Positions 1-12,200 of a DNA stretch of 64,000 nt are shown here, one piece after another. This stretch comes from Aphelocoma coerulescens (lineage: Eukaryota > Chordata > Aves > Passeriformes > Corvidae). Under the pieces are notes generated by a model. The model worked only from the letters and a program-made list of their open reading frames with translations, was not told the DNA's origin and did no database searches. The DNA is taken from the NCBI RefSeq assembly GCF_041296385.1, contig NC_091015.1, forward strand, positions 53,448,345 to 53,512,344, written 5' to 3'. The position numbers and the translations under genes were made by a program. Position 1 is the stretch's first letter, and each line of letters starts with the position of its first letter.

Positions 1-23
1 AACTAGAAGCAAAGCTTTCTCAC

Positions 24-212
24 CTCATTTCTTTCATACCACCCAGCATTTTGCATTTTGGAAAACGTCTGGGAGCGTTTCACCACGAAATAAATGAGGT
101 AGCCACTCCCACACAAGCAGCATATGATGAGGACATTGGCCAAAACCCGCAGGAACCTCCTCAGGTGGATATTCTCATCCTTGTTGCTTTCTTGCTCATC
201 TACAATAGACTC
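24..212 (-). CDS. TMC2: TMC2 exon 11 (membrane segment 3), last exon in the window
   Basis: It encodes residues 436-498. The N-terminal part [19 protein letters not shown] continues the TM2-TM3 cytoplasmic loop. [20 protein letters not shown] with IYFVV forms membrane segment 3 (about 455-479), followed by [11 protein letters not shown] and GWYERNE. The acceptor is TTTCAG after a run of T. The donor GTGAGA at 23-18 cuts between GAG and the next codon, which in mammals is Val of NEVEIVMSL. The following exons, with the pore helices, lie left of the window. Confidence 0.97.
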
Positions 213-3200
213 CTGAAAAAAACAGGGGTTCGCAAGAAATTGGAATGGATATCTTGCAGCACCAAGCATAAGGTGACATCACAAGTTTTTTTCACCCTGT
301 GAAATGCAATCTTCTTCTATTCTGGCTATATCCAACTTGGTAGTTTTGGTTAAATTCAATCTAAGCTTCATACAGGTGTTCTGGTTTGACTGAAAGGTAT
401 CAAATGGCAAAGAGCCTGATATATCCCAAGAGAACTGCACTCTAAATTAATCCAAATTCTTTTAACATCTGAAAAAAGGGATTATGGGGAAGCGGGTCAC
501 AGAAGTTGGAGCTGCCATGGATCAGCACCATGCCCTGCTCATATGGAGAGATGCGGAGCAGGTATCCAGATTTCCCCTTAAATCTCTGCCATTTGTAGGT
601 GCTGGGAAGGAACAGGTAGAGGAAAGCTAAGTTTCAAGTTTACCTTGAAGCTGGTGGTGATGGATGCAAACTTGTTGTCTGCTGTCTCTGGGTTGCCAAT
701 GAGGTAGTCCCAGCTGGTGAACATTTTCCAGCTGAAAATGAAGTTGTCATCGTCCCCATCTGCTGTGCTTTCGTTGGCATTGCGTGCCATCCTGCGTAAG
801 GGCGTGTGCAGTGACAGGGTCAGACAGAGTTCCACAGAGCCACCTCGTATCCTTCAGCTTTGCAAAGCTTGGGATTGCTGGTGGGTAAGATGGAGTGGGG
901 CGACCATTCTTGGGGTTTGGGAATGAGTGACATGGGCCATTGGACTTTAGGTCTGAGGAGGACTGAACTGTCAAATGGTGTCTTCAGGGCTACACAGGTC
1001 TTCTATTAAAAATAGTGATATAGACAAAAACTAGCATAGGTGATTAAGGATGTTAAAGATTGCTTCCTCCAGCTGGTGCATGAAGAAAGTCTATTTATGG
1101 TGCTTCTGGGTCCTAGGCTGCAGTATATGATTATGGCTACCTTTAGTTAGTTAAATTTAGTCAAAACCCCCTGGTGCTGTCCACTACACCCACTGCAGCA
1201 CAAAGCTTTAGTGAGACTTCACTTGCTGCACAGTGCTGGAGCCAAAGAGCTTGCAGCAAGTCATGCAGGGAGAGAAAAAGGATTATTCTTGTTAATCAGC
1301 ATAGGAGCAGATATGGCTTCTGCTGTTTCCTCTCTATTATTCGATCCCTGAAATCCTTCTCTAAGTCCCCCTAGAGTTCCTAGCACTAGTCCCTCAAGGA
1401 AGGCAAGACAACAGATGCTTCAGTTTCATGGCAAATGTACAGCAAATCCCCATGTCCCACTCCAGCCAAAGGCTCAAGAGGCTCTTTCTGCTGCACAGCA
1501 ATATGGCCTGCTTCAGCAAGCGATACAAATCCATGGGCTTATTCTTTCTTCCAAAGAAAGGAAGTGTCCTTCAGGCAGAGATAGAGGAGCTTATTTTTTT
1601 ATTTTTAACTTTGAAGAGACCATTACAGCACTGACAAGTGCTTTGGCTGCAACCTCAGTACCCTGAGGATGCTGTGGGAGCCTCACTGGTGTTTGGGGAC
1701 CGTGCACAAGGGGCACAGAAATTGTGGCCACTTTTAAACTCCACTGATTTGTTTAGGGACTCAACAGATACAGTCTAGTAGCACCTGGCTCTTTTCTGCA
1801 ACCGTTGCACCATCTGTGGGACCCATGTTGGCATTCAGGAATATTTATTTTGCAATGAAAGCGTGCAAAAGGAACGTTTGAAATTTACTGCAAGTAAAAT
1901 CCTCCTTCATGTACGAAATCTACCTGTTTGATGGCCCTGTAGTAATGTTGGAGGAAGGGTTAAAGTGATCTGGAGAGGAGGAGAAGGAGGAAGATGGCTG
2001 GAGTAGGAGAGGTTCAAAATCGTACACATGAGTATACGGATGAGGCAGGGGAGTGCTCAAGTCCCCCCAGCCCACCAGAGCCAGGGTGGTGGACAGGGAG
2101 GCTACATGTATGAGAACAGCAGGCACACAGCCCCCCTTTGCCTACATTCCTCCAGCCATCCAGCCAAGGCTGGACTAAGTCTGGGTGCCCATGGAGGGGA
2201 ACCCAGCTGTGAGACACATCTGGGTGGATTTTGCAGAGGGAGCAATGTCAGCTGTACTTACGATCTTATAACAACCATCAGGCTGTAGCCAAACACGCTG
2301 ATCCCAACCATGAAATATGCCATTGGCAGCCTGTATTTCAACCAGCCGATTGTCCTCTGGTTGTTGTAGTAGCCATAAAAGAGTGCTGAGTATTTGATGT
2401 AGCCCTGGAGGTAAAGCAAAAGCAATCCTGTGTGAGCTGTGCAGCTTTTCTTCTGCAGGGAAGGGGTTTCTAGAGAAAATGGAAGATTTAGAACAAGGAA
2501 AATCAACTTGGAAAAGTTTTTAGGGTCTCATTCTTGTCTGTTTGCTGCCCTGGCACCTTTGAGTGCTGTCTTCTTAAGAGTTTATCTTCCTAAGAGAGGG
2601 AAGATGAGGGAGAGCATGTCAGAGAATAGTGGTTTAAAACTAAAATGTAGTTTTGATCCATCATTCTTTCATCCATCCCAGAAAAACATCCTTATTTCTC
2701 TTTGTGCTTGTAGCTTACCTGCTTCTCTAAGACAATAATCAAACACTCAGATCTTGTAGAAATGCTGTAGCAAAGGGCCTTCCCACCATGATATGAAACT
2801 TTTCCTTTCAGGTAGGAGGCAGCTGATGCTCAGTACCTTGCAGATTTAGTTCCTTTTACCAGCTGCTGCCTGCAGAGCAAATATAACTAAAGAGTGAAAT
2901 CAAAGCATTACTTTCCAGTGGAAAGCGGAGCTCAGACACAGTATCAACCATGTTGTCTCAAGTAAATGTACCTTTTGCTGTGCAGTCTGTTAGGCACTCA
3001 ACGAGCGTGCAGATCACCTAATCCGCATTAGCAATCTCTCCCTGTTTTTCTGTCATATCTCATCCAAGTTGATGTCTATCACTGCACATTGCACTTCTCT
3101 ACTTTTTGCCCCTTGTCCTTCAGCTCCTAAGTTAAGTGTACTTAATCAGTCTGGCCATGATAGTTGAGCATGCTCCCCTTGATCAAGCCTTTGGAAAAGA

Positions 3201-6200
3201 TATAACTTGAAGCTCGTATCAGAGTCCGTGTAATGGCTCTTGTTTAGAGACACTGCATGGTTTACATGTGAAAGGGCTTGTGGACGCTGTCTAGTCAAGC
3301 CCCCTGCTCAAAGCAGAACCAATTGCAAAAGGAAGTGTTATGGCTTGGTGCTGTGTCCAGCTGAGCTTTGAAAATCTCTAGGGATGGAGATCCCATGACC
3401 TTTCTGGGCCTTTCTTGAAGCATTTGACCACCTTCACTTAATCAGTTAAACTGTGCTCTCCCAAACTCTAGGCTTTTTATTTCTAACCTCATAAAAAGCC
3501 TTGGTGTCCCCAGGTGCCACGGGAGCTGCATTTTTGCCCTTCACAAAGTGCAGTGCTGCAGGTCCAGGACCACTCCGGGCGTGTTTCTAACAGTGCAGCA
3601 AGCCTGTGGCTGGCACACCACAGCAAGGCTGCTTTGGGGCTTGTAGCCTGTTACACACAATGTCTGCTGGAGAGGTGTGGTGGAAAAAAGTCTTGTAAAA
3701 TACAAGGTCTGTGGAAGGCACTAGTGAAGTTTGTTTCTCAGGTTGTAATTCCAAACCTTTGTCTTTTTGATTCATCAGATGCCAAGGACTGAAAAAGGAG
3801 TTTCTCTGCTCACATCATCCCGTATATTCTTTAAGCTCCATTTGTGACACATGGTGTCTGGTGTCCAAGTGAGATTTATTCCTTTCTGCTCCTCCAGAAA
3901 TCCATGATGTGACCTCCTTGCTGCCAAAGCATACATTTCGCCAGCTCCTCTCTCTTGAAAGGTATTTTTCAGGATAATAGTATTGACTCTTCATTTATGC
4001 CTACCCTGGTATATATTTCTGCCCTGTACCTCTCCTGTGGAGCATGCTGGAATAAGCCTCTATGCATTTTCAAAGGGCAAACCTCTGCAAAGGGCTTCAT
4101 TTAACATCTCCTGGCTGCAGAGGGTATTGGTGTACAGTGTTGCCCCATGCCTGGAGATGCTTCTCAAGCCGGAATGATTGCTCCCTGATGTCAGACAGCA
4201 AGGGAATGGGTACTGGATGGGGACCTGTATGGCAGAGGGGTTTAGAGGATCAACACCTCAGTGACAGCAGGGGAATGTAGATGTGTGTACCAAGCCAGAG
4301 GCAGGAGACTGGCATCTCATGGGAGGAAACACTTCCTGGAAGATTACAGCCTCATCCAGAGGCAAGTTTCCTTACTGATAGGTCTATTACTTATGGTCTC
4401 CCAGAGAAAATCAGCAGCTGCATTTCATCAACACTCCTTCAGGTTTTTTTGTTTGTTTTGGAGTCTTATTTTGCCTTTTTTTTTTCTTCTGGCTTAATGA
4501 GTTTGAATGCTACCACTTGTATTTTTACAGTGCACTGCTCAAATGAGCTTTTCATTCCTTACAGTCCTATTAAAAATGTCCCTAATTCACCTCTGAATTT
4601 TGGATTCTGGCAGTGGGGGAAAGTTCTGGGAGAGGAAGAGTTAACAGGATCCTCAGCAGACAATGAGAGGGTAAAGGAAGGCCTGGCCCTGGCAGGTTTC
4701 TGGACACCAGTATTTGAAGCCTTATTAATAAATTAGTTTAAATAATCTGGTTTACAACAAAGTAGTTTTGTTTGTTTGTTTGTTTGTTTGTTATTAGGTT
4801 GGTGTTTGTTTGGTTTTTTTTAAGCTAAGGAAATTGCAAAGGGGTTTATTACAGGAGTGGGTCCCGTGCTTGTAGCATGTGGGCCAGTGCTGACAAGCAC
4901 TAAAAAAATATTTCCAGAAGTAACAATTTTGAAAGTCAGATCCCAAGGTATTTGTTACATCAGAAAATCTTCGCCCCTCTCACATATCTTTTCTTGGGCT
5001 AAAAACACCTAAAACAACTTAATCCCTTTGGCTTAAATCTTCAAAGTAACTGGGGTGGGAGGTGAATGGGTGCTGCAGGCAAGCACCTAGAGATGGCTGG
5101 AAACTTGGGATTTTCCTTTGGGTGCAAGTCCTAAACTTTGGTTCCTGCTTCTGGCTCATGTAAATATTTCAGGGAGGGCAGGGACGTGGGGAGCAATCCC
5201 CTTCCCAATCACTTTCAGTGGTCTGGCAAAGTGCTCCCTGTCTGTGAAGGGGGCCTGTGAAGAAGAGCTTGGAGTCTCTTTCTGGCTGCCTGGTTTGGAG
5301 CAGCTCCAGCCTTTCATCTGGGTGCTTGCTGCCTTTCCAGTTGGAAGCAAAATGGCTTTTGTGTCTACACACACGTGACATATGCCAGCCAGCACATTTG
5401 TATATGGAAGTGGCTCAAATCCATATGCAGGTGTCTGCATGTGTACGTACTATTTTGGCCAGAAATCTCAGCACCTGCCAAGACTTTGTTGCAACAAAAG
5501 ACTTCCCAGACTTCTTCTGGAAGAAAAAGATGTTCTGCTGGCTTATCTTGGAACAAATTCATCCTTGTAGCACCACTAACTTCTGAGGGGTTTTAGGAGG
5601 TATTCAACTGCTCTTTTATGATTAACACTTGTGTGCTTACCTCAAAATCCCAAAGAACTGAAAAATCCATAGCAGTTGCTTGTTCAGCCCGGGGTACAGT
5701 TTTCCTTGGCATGCTCCCATATGGCATTCCCATCAGGACCTGGAGAACGTTAATAACAGTGATGCATATGCAGTATAAAGCACCAAGGAGTTTTTAACAG
5801 GTTTTATTTCTTAATGAGTCTGTTCTTGTTTGCTTTAGGTTTGTCTTCCTTTTCTGTTGATTTTGATATATATTTTATTTCTTAATACTAGAGCAACAGT
5901 TTTTAAAAACTGCTTAGCATTAATTTAACTTATTATTATTTAGTATCACTGACAGGTATTAATACTTAGTATTACATATATTTATTAATACACATTTTAA
6001 AATTTATTGTTAATACTTAGTATTAATTTCACCCAAATAACCAGAGGACTTCCCTTTCCCTGGCCACATCCATTGCACAGGAAATTTGGGAAACTGTATC
6101 CTTTCATGAACAGCTCCAGTTGAAACGTCCTTAGTTTATCAAGGAGTTCTTTGCTTGAACTTCATGGTTCTAATGCAGTAAAGGGATTAGCTTCATCTAG

Positions 6201-9200
6201 TTATGCAGAGCTCCTCCTCTGAGAGAAGTCAAGAGCACCGGGTCAAGCTTGAAATATAATTTGTATTTTTCAGTCTTGAATTAAAAGATGTTCTCAAGGT
6301 GAGGTAAATGGCAATTAGGTTTGGGAAAAAAAATATATGACAAAAAGATGCAAAGAATAGTTTTCATGGCACAGCCTGTCCTGATGGCACCATGCAAAGC
6401 AGGTCTTGCAGCTGGAGCAGCAGCTGAAGTCCAGACAGAGAATGCCAAGGGCTATGGAGAGTTATATTTACAAGCTGACTGGTGCCTATACCAAAATATC
6501 TCATTAGCATTCATAGCCTAGCAAGGTTCTAGCATATAATCTATCACTTATTTTTTAGGGCTGTCTAATTACATTCAAAATAATTTATGATTAAATGTTT
6601 ATTGCCCAGCTACTCCCCGTATCGTAGCAGCTCAGTAGGCAATGAGTAACAGTGTGCACACTTCAGAGAGGAAAGCTCCTGCCATATGCAGAGTTCCTAA
6701 CAAAACACATTTGTATTGTTCAGTGCTAATGGTTATGTCTCCTCATCCTGGAAGGAAACTGAGCTTTCCCTTTCAATATTGTGAGCAAGCATATTAAAGA
6801 GAACAATAGCATGGTCCTCAGGAGGGATTCTGCACTGCATTTTTGCTCCATAAAATTCTGTGTTGAATGGAACAGATGCCACTGTCTGTGGATTGCACAG
6901 ACTTTAAATACTGCACTGAGTAATTCAGCCAGAGTATTCTTTAATGTAATGGCTACATTAAAGAATTCTTCAATAAACGAACATATAAAGTTGGCTATGA
7001 GATCCTTTTCCTTCTCCAAGAAGAGTAAGAAATAGAAAAACTTAAAATAAAACAATTGCTTGTAAATCATACAAATTGGAAGTACAAAATAGGGTTATTT
7101 CCCAAGCAAATGTTAGTTGGCAAAGTGCTGGGAAATTGTCAGTTCCCTGAAGGGCTGTGCTATGGCTGCTGCCCCAGAGTCATGCCCCTCAGAGGGCCCA
7201 AAAGTGAGGGTATTTAATTATTCTCAGAGCAAAAACCATTTCTTGTGGCTCTTGCAGACCTGATCTTGTGTCTAGGATTGGAATGTCACGTTTTTCAGTT
7301 TAGTCAAAATGTAAAACTAGCCTTGAATTAGATTGTTGAGCCCAGCTTCAGCTGCTGGATGGGCAGGATCTTTGATAGCATTTTAGGTCTCCTGATATCA
7401 ATGCAACTTCTGCTCCTGTGTCAGTAAGTCTTTGTAAATAATTGTCCTCAGGCATTTGATTTTTCTAAAGCAATGCCTATTATAAGACATTTCTTTGTCC
7501 TGTCAATGTCATGTTTGTGTCAAGCAATGGGCAAGATACTACTGAAAGGAGAGCTTACCTCTGGAATTATAACCAGTCCAAATATTAACCCGAAAAGGAC
7601 GAGATTTACTCCGTACATCCACCGCAGAAATATGAAGTAGGAAGCAACTGAGGAGCCAAAGTGACCTTAAAGCAGAAGACATTAAAGAAGAAACATTCAT
7701 GGTTAGGAGTTTAGGAGGGTTAAACTGTCCTCAGCAACTCTTTAACCTCCCCAACACATTTCCCATGAGCCTCCCAACAGTGTCCACAACTGATGGAGAG
7801 AGCAACACCTGGAGCTGCCAGGGGTGTGTGCTCCTTGTTTGGCACTGATGGCCAGGAAGCTGGAATATTGTTTGTATGAAGACAAAGCGATCTTACAAAA
7901 TGTCACACTGCCACCGTACACCAACTTCAACTTACTCTCCACTTCCTTTATCTTCATCTCCCAGGGTATGCACTGAGTTTTAAAATTTTCAAAGTCCCTC
8001 TTGAATTTCACCCATTTCTGAAACAAGAAAACATTGCAGTGAGCAATGAGAGGTGTGAAAAGGGGGTCTGCTCTGAAGCAGGGCTTTCTAATATCAGAGT
8101 TTGGTAGCATGGTTAGGTGAAGGTGTAAAGCCCAAAGCAGGAACTCTGGTATGGGTCTTATCTTTTGGGCTATTTCAGAAACTCACTTCAATCCAAAATC
8201 CCCCCACGCCCAAGAGTTCACGTTTATGATTTGAGTTTTAAGAATTTTAACCTTTCCAGGCTTTTGGAAAGCTGCAGTTGTGCTATGGATTCATCAGATT
8301 ATACAGGGGTGGTAAATTCAGACCTGGCTCTGGATTGAAAGAATTGGTTCAGAATAAACTCTATTTAAAACAAAATTAAATTTGATAAAAGTCTGAGCTT
8401 GAATCTTTCCTCACCAGGCCAGCAGCTAAACTCCCACTGATTTCATAATCTCAAATCTGGCTCTGTTTTGCACTTCTCAATATAATCTCCATGACAACAT
8501 GCAACTTGGCTACCAACTTCAGTCTCAAAACACAGCCATCATTCTCCCTATTATCTCCTTGTCACTGGAGAAGGTGAAATTTTACAGCACTAAGGGTAGT
8601 GCAACAGTTTGGCAGAGCCTCTTTCCCCTTTAGGGATACCTTTTCTCACAGCTCAAGGTTTTGGAGATCGCAACCAGCAAGCCATGGTTTTTCCTGCTCC
8701 TGAAAACCCTCCCTTGCTTCAGGAAAGGTCACAATGAGGTTCAGTTTGGGGTAAATTTCCCCGTTCTTTCTGCAATAGTCATATATTTGAAGCCAGCTAG
8801 TATTTTTTTGAATGTGGGTAGGAACCTTTATTTTGATTTCCTTGTGTCCCTTTTGCCAAAGAGAGGTCAATAAACCTAAAAATGTGCTAAATACGTAACT
8901 GAGTATCCAAGCCTTTCCCTGACATCACTGTAGCACTCACCTTCGCCATCATCATCTTATATGCATACAACTTTTTGCCCTTTCCTTTTCCCAGAGCTCC
9001 TTCAAACTTCTCTACGAAGTCTTGTGCCTCCCTAATTGGAAAACAAACAAGCAGGTTATTAAAATAGCAAGGGGGTGCTTAACTTTTCACCCCTGCTTGC
9101 ACCAGTGGCAATGAAGCAACAAAGGTGGGGGCTTGGTGTCTCTCCTTACCTGCTCTCTGCTCTCTGCCATGTAGAGCTCAGACACCCACCCATGTCCCCA

Positions 9201-12200
9201 AAATGCTCATGGTTATGTAGAGAGGTGCCCCAAATCTTGCTCCACACTTCTCCCTGGGTGCAAACTAAAAGCCTGCCCACTTCTCTCGCTGCAGAGCTCT
9301 CCCAGCCTGAATGCTTGTTATAATTTCTCTCTCCTGAGGCATTGGTCAAGAAGAAAATAACATTGCCTAGTGAAATAAGCTCCAAGAGGATGCTGAATTT
9401 CCCTCCATGAACACCTCCTTAGATAAATATCAGAGATGTGAAAACACCCCAAGGGAATAATCTCAGTGCCAAAGGAATGAGTGTACACTAGCCAGGAGTA
9501 AAATCAAGCTGCAAAATGAAATTAGTTTTACAATAGGATTTCTAAGGGAAATACAGACAAAGTAGTCTAGGTAGATGCTGTTATGCTAAGTACGCTTAGC
9601 TCATGAATAACATTATATTGTATATTGGCCTTGCCAATGAGAAGAGATTAAATTTCAGGAGCTGGGAGGTTTTTTGCCATCCTAAGACTGTGGGAAAGAC
9701 AAACTTCCACTTGGCATAAATAGTTGGCTAGTTCAGCCTGTAATCTTAGGAAAATCAGCTGTGACTTCATTTGAAACCCTAAAGTGAGATTTCTAAGTCT
9801 TGAACATATTGTTTTTCTCTCTTTGTGTTTTACACCCCTCATCTGTGCAATGGGGCTAATAATTTCTTGTCTCAGGGTTGAGTTTATGCAACCAAAATTA
9901 ACTAATGAATGTACAGCATGCTGAGAGCCTTCCTGGAGACCCCTGCACAAGCAATGCAAAAGTTTTGTTTAGTTTCATTAGTATAGTAATGACTGGTATA
10001 ATTCAGGAATAAGATGAAGCAATGGAGGTACATTATCAAACATTATCCTAAGTAGAATTTTAGTCAGGATCCTGCACCACAGGGAAAAAGTGCATCAGGA
10101 ATAACTCTGCTTTGCTCTTTCTTTTCTTTTCTTGAAAAAATTTGGAATTTTAGGGTGGTAAGAATTTATTTGTTACGAGCTCAGGCTCATAGCATGCCTG
10201 TGAGGTGGGAAAGCTGCTCTAATACGGTATCCCTGTCATAGATCTTTACCCGGATTTTCAGAAGTAATTGTCAGAGTTCGCAATTCCTGATTTTACTGGA
10301 AGATGGAAGAGGTCTTGGGCTTCAGGGCATAAAAGAGAGAAGCAGAGACACATGGTGAATGCCAGCCTTCACAGCACAGTCCCTGCAGCTCTGAGCAACC
10401 TCTCAGCAAACACAGAGCAGGGGCATCACCACTCGCTGTAGGTCTGTGCATGCTTTGAAATGCTATTTTGAAATCCCTCCTGATAGAAAGGGGTTTCAGA
10501 GGATCCTTAACCAGTAGAGCTGGGAGCCGAATCATTGCCCCAGTATGGGAATGGCTTGTTATGAGCCATTCCCTGTTGACCCATTGGTTTTGATTTCCCT
10601 GGTCTGCCCTGCCCCACTGTCCCCCATTGCCCTGCACTAAGGGGTCTCTGCTGCTGCCTGAGTTGTTCCCACCTTCATCAGGGGCTGTTTGGCAGAATTA
10701 TCTTTGCTCCATAAACCTCTGCAATTAACACAGCATTTTTTCCAAGCATCCCCATCTCAGGGCTGTGCAGTAACATGGCACTGTGTTGCTCTGATTTCTG
10801 TCTGACAAAAGACATGAATAAGCAAGCCAGGGTACAGAGTTTGCTTTAACAAGTAGCCTGACAGTAGTGAGTCATTTGGTTTTAAATACGAGGGTAGAAT
10901 GACCTGGCCATGGGTATCAGTTGAACAGATTTGCACTTTGTCAGTTCTTTGGTTACAGAGGCTGAAAATCAGATTCCACATTTTAACTCTGATCGTTTGG
11001 ACGCAGACAGGCCGGCCAGGTTCTGCCAGTCACTTTTCCTGATACTGGGGTATTACAGGAGCAGCAAATACGTAATTTCAAGGAAAGACAAAGTGCATCT
11101 GACAACACACAACACACAGGAGAGACCTCAGCAGTGGGGGTTCCCATTTTGATGGGTACCTGAGCACCGAGAGCTTCTTCACCATCCTCCAGGGCTTGTT
11201 CCTCATGGTGGAAATCAGTTTTTTCTTTTGCTCCACCTGCTCCTTCAGCATCGCGAGCTCTTCCTCTGACAGTGACTCCTCGTCAGATGAGTTTGAGGAA
11301 GCAGAAGAAGTACTGGAAGAGACACAAAATAAAGGACACAGAAAAACTTACAGGGGTTAGAGGGAAGGCCTTGCTTGGGGTAGGCAGAGTGCAGCTGGCC
11401 CTGGGGATCCTACTCCAGTCTGGGTACAGTGCCTCAACATCCCCTGGCTCAGTGCCATGCCAGTGGCCTTTGCACTCAGAGCAGGGCTGTTTCCAGCCAG
11501 GATGATGAGGAGGCACTACAATTCACTCAGTGCCATGCTCTGGAGTACACTTCAGCTATAGAAGCATTGCCTACAGCTACCAGGGCTACAGCTGGCTCCA
11601 GAGAAATGGTTTTCATGCCTTCAAAACAAAATGGGAGATATGGGGAGAAGTCGAAGGTTGGGACAACCAAGATTTGGAAGGGGAAGAGACCTGAAAACAC
11701 AGGGGATCCATTTTAGCTGGGATGTTTTCATAAACCAACGAAAAAACCTTGTCTAGACCCAAATTCTCAAGGTACCTTTTTTAGGCGTGCTTTTCTACCC
11801 CTGGCTGTAGGTACTACGACTCCACTACATGCATAGACCTGATCCTGGCTGAGAAATGATAATGGCTTGGAAACAGTTCTGTTGTGTGGCATTTTAAACT
11901 GTTTTCCACTGCTGTGTCTCTTTCAGGAGAGCAGGAACTTATTTGCAGTCTCTTGGCTTTGCCATTCTGATCCATATGCCACTGGCATGTCAGTATAGCT
12001 GCAAGTCCAAACAAGGCACCATAGTCAGGGATTGTTTAATTACCTGTTTTTCCTGTCTTTCTTCTGTTTGTTCTCCCCCTCCTTCCCTCTCTTGGTTGTT
12101 TTCTTTTCTTTGTTTTCTGATTCCTTTTGATCTTTGGTCGGAGCCGTTTTGCCTCTGTCTTTCTTCCGGCTTCCTTCCTCTCTTGCCTTTTTTCCATCTC

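Larger units (their letters stand above)
2405..5640 (-). other. TMC2 intron 8 (3.2 kb)
   Basis: The largest intron in the window. It contains a degraded CR1 piece (about 3280-3440) and a (TTTG)n microsatellite (4766-4792). The 151-codon plus-strand frame at 4281-4736 overlaps nothing recognisable and looks like chance. Confidence 0.8.
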
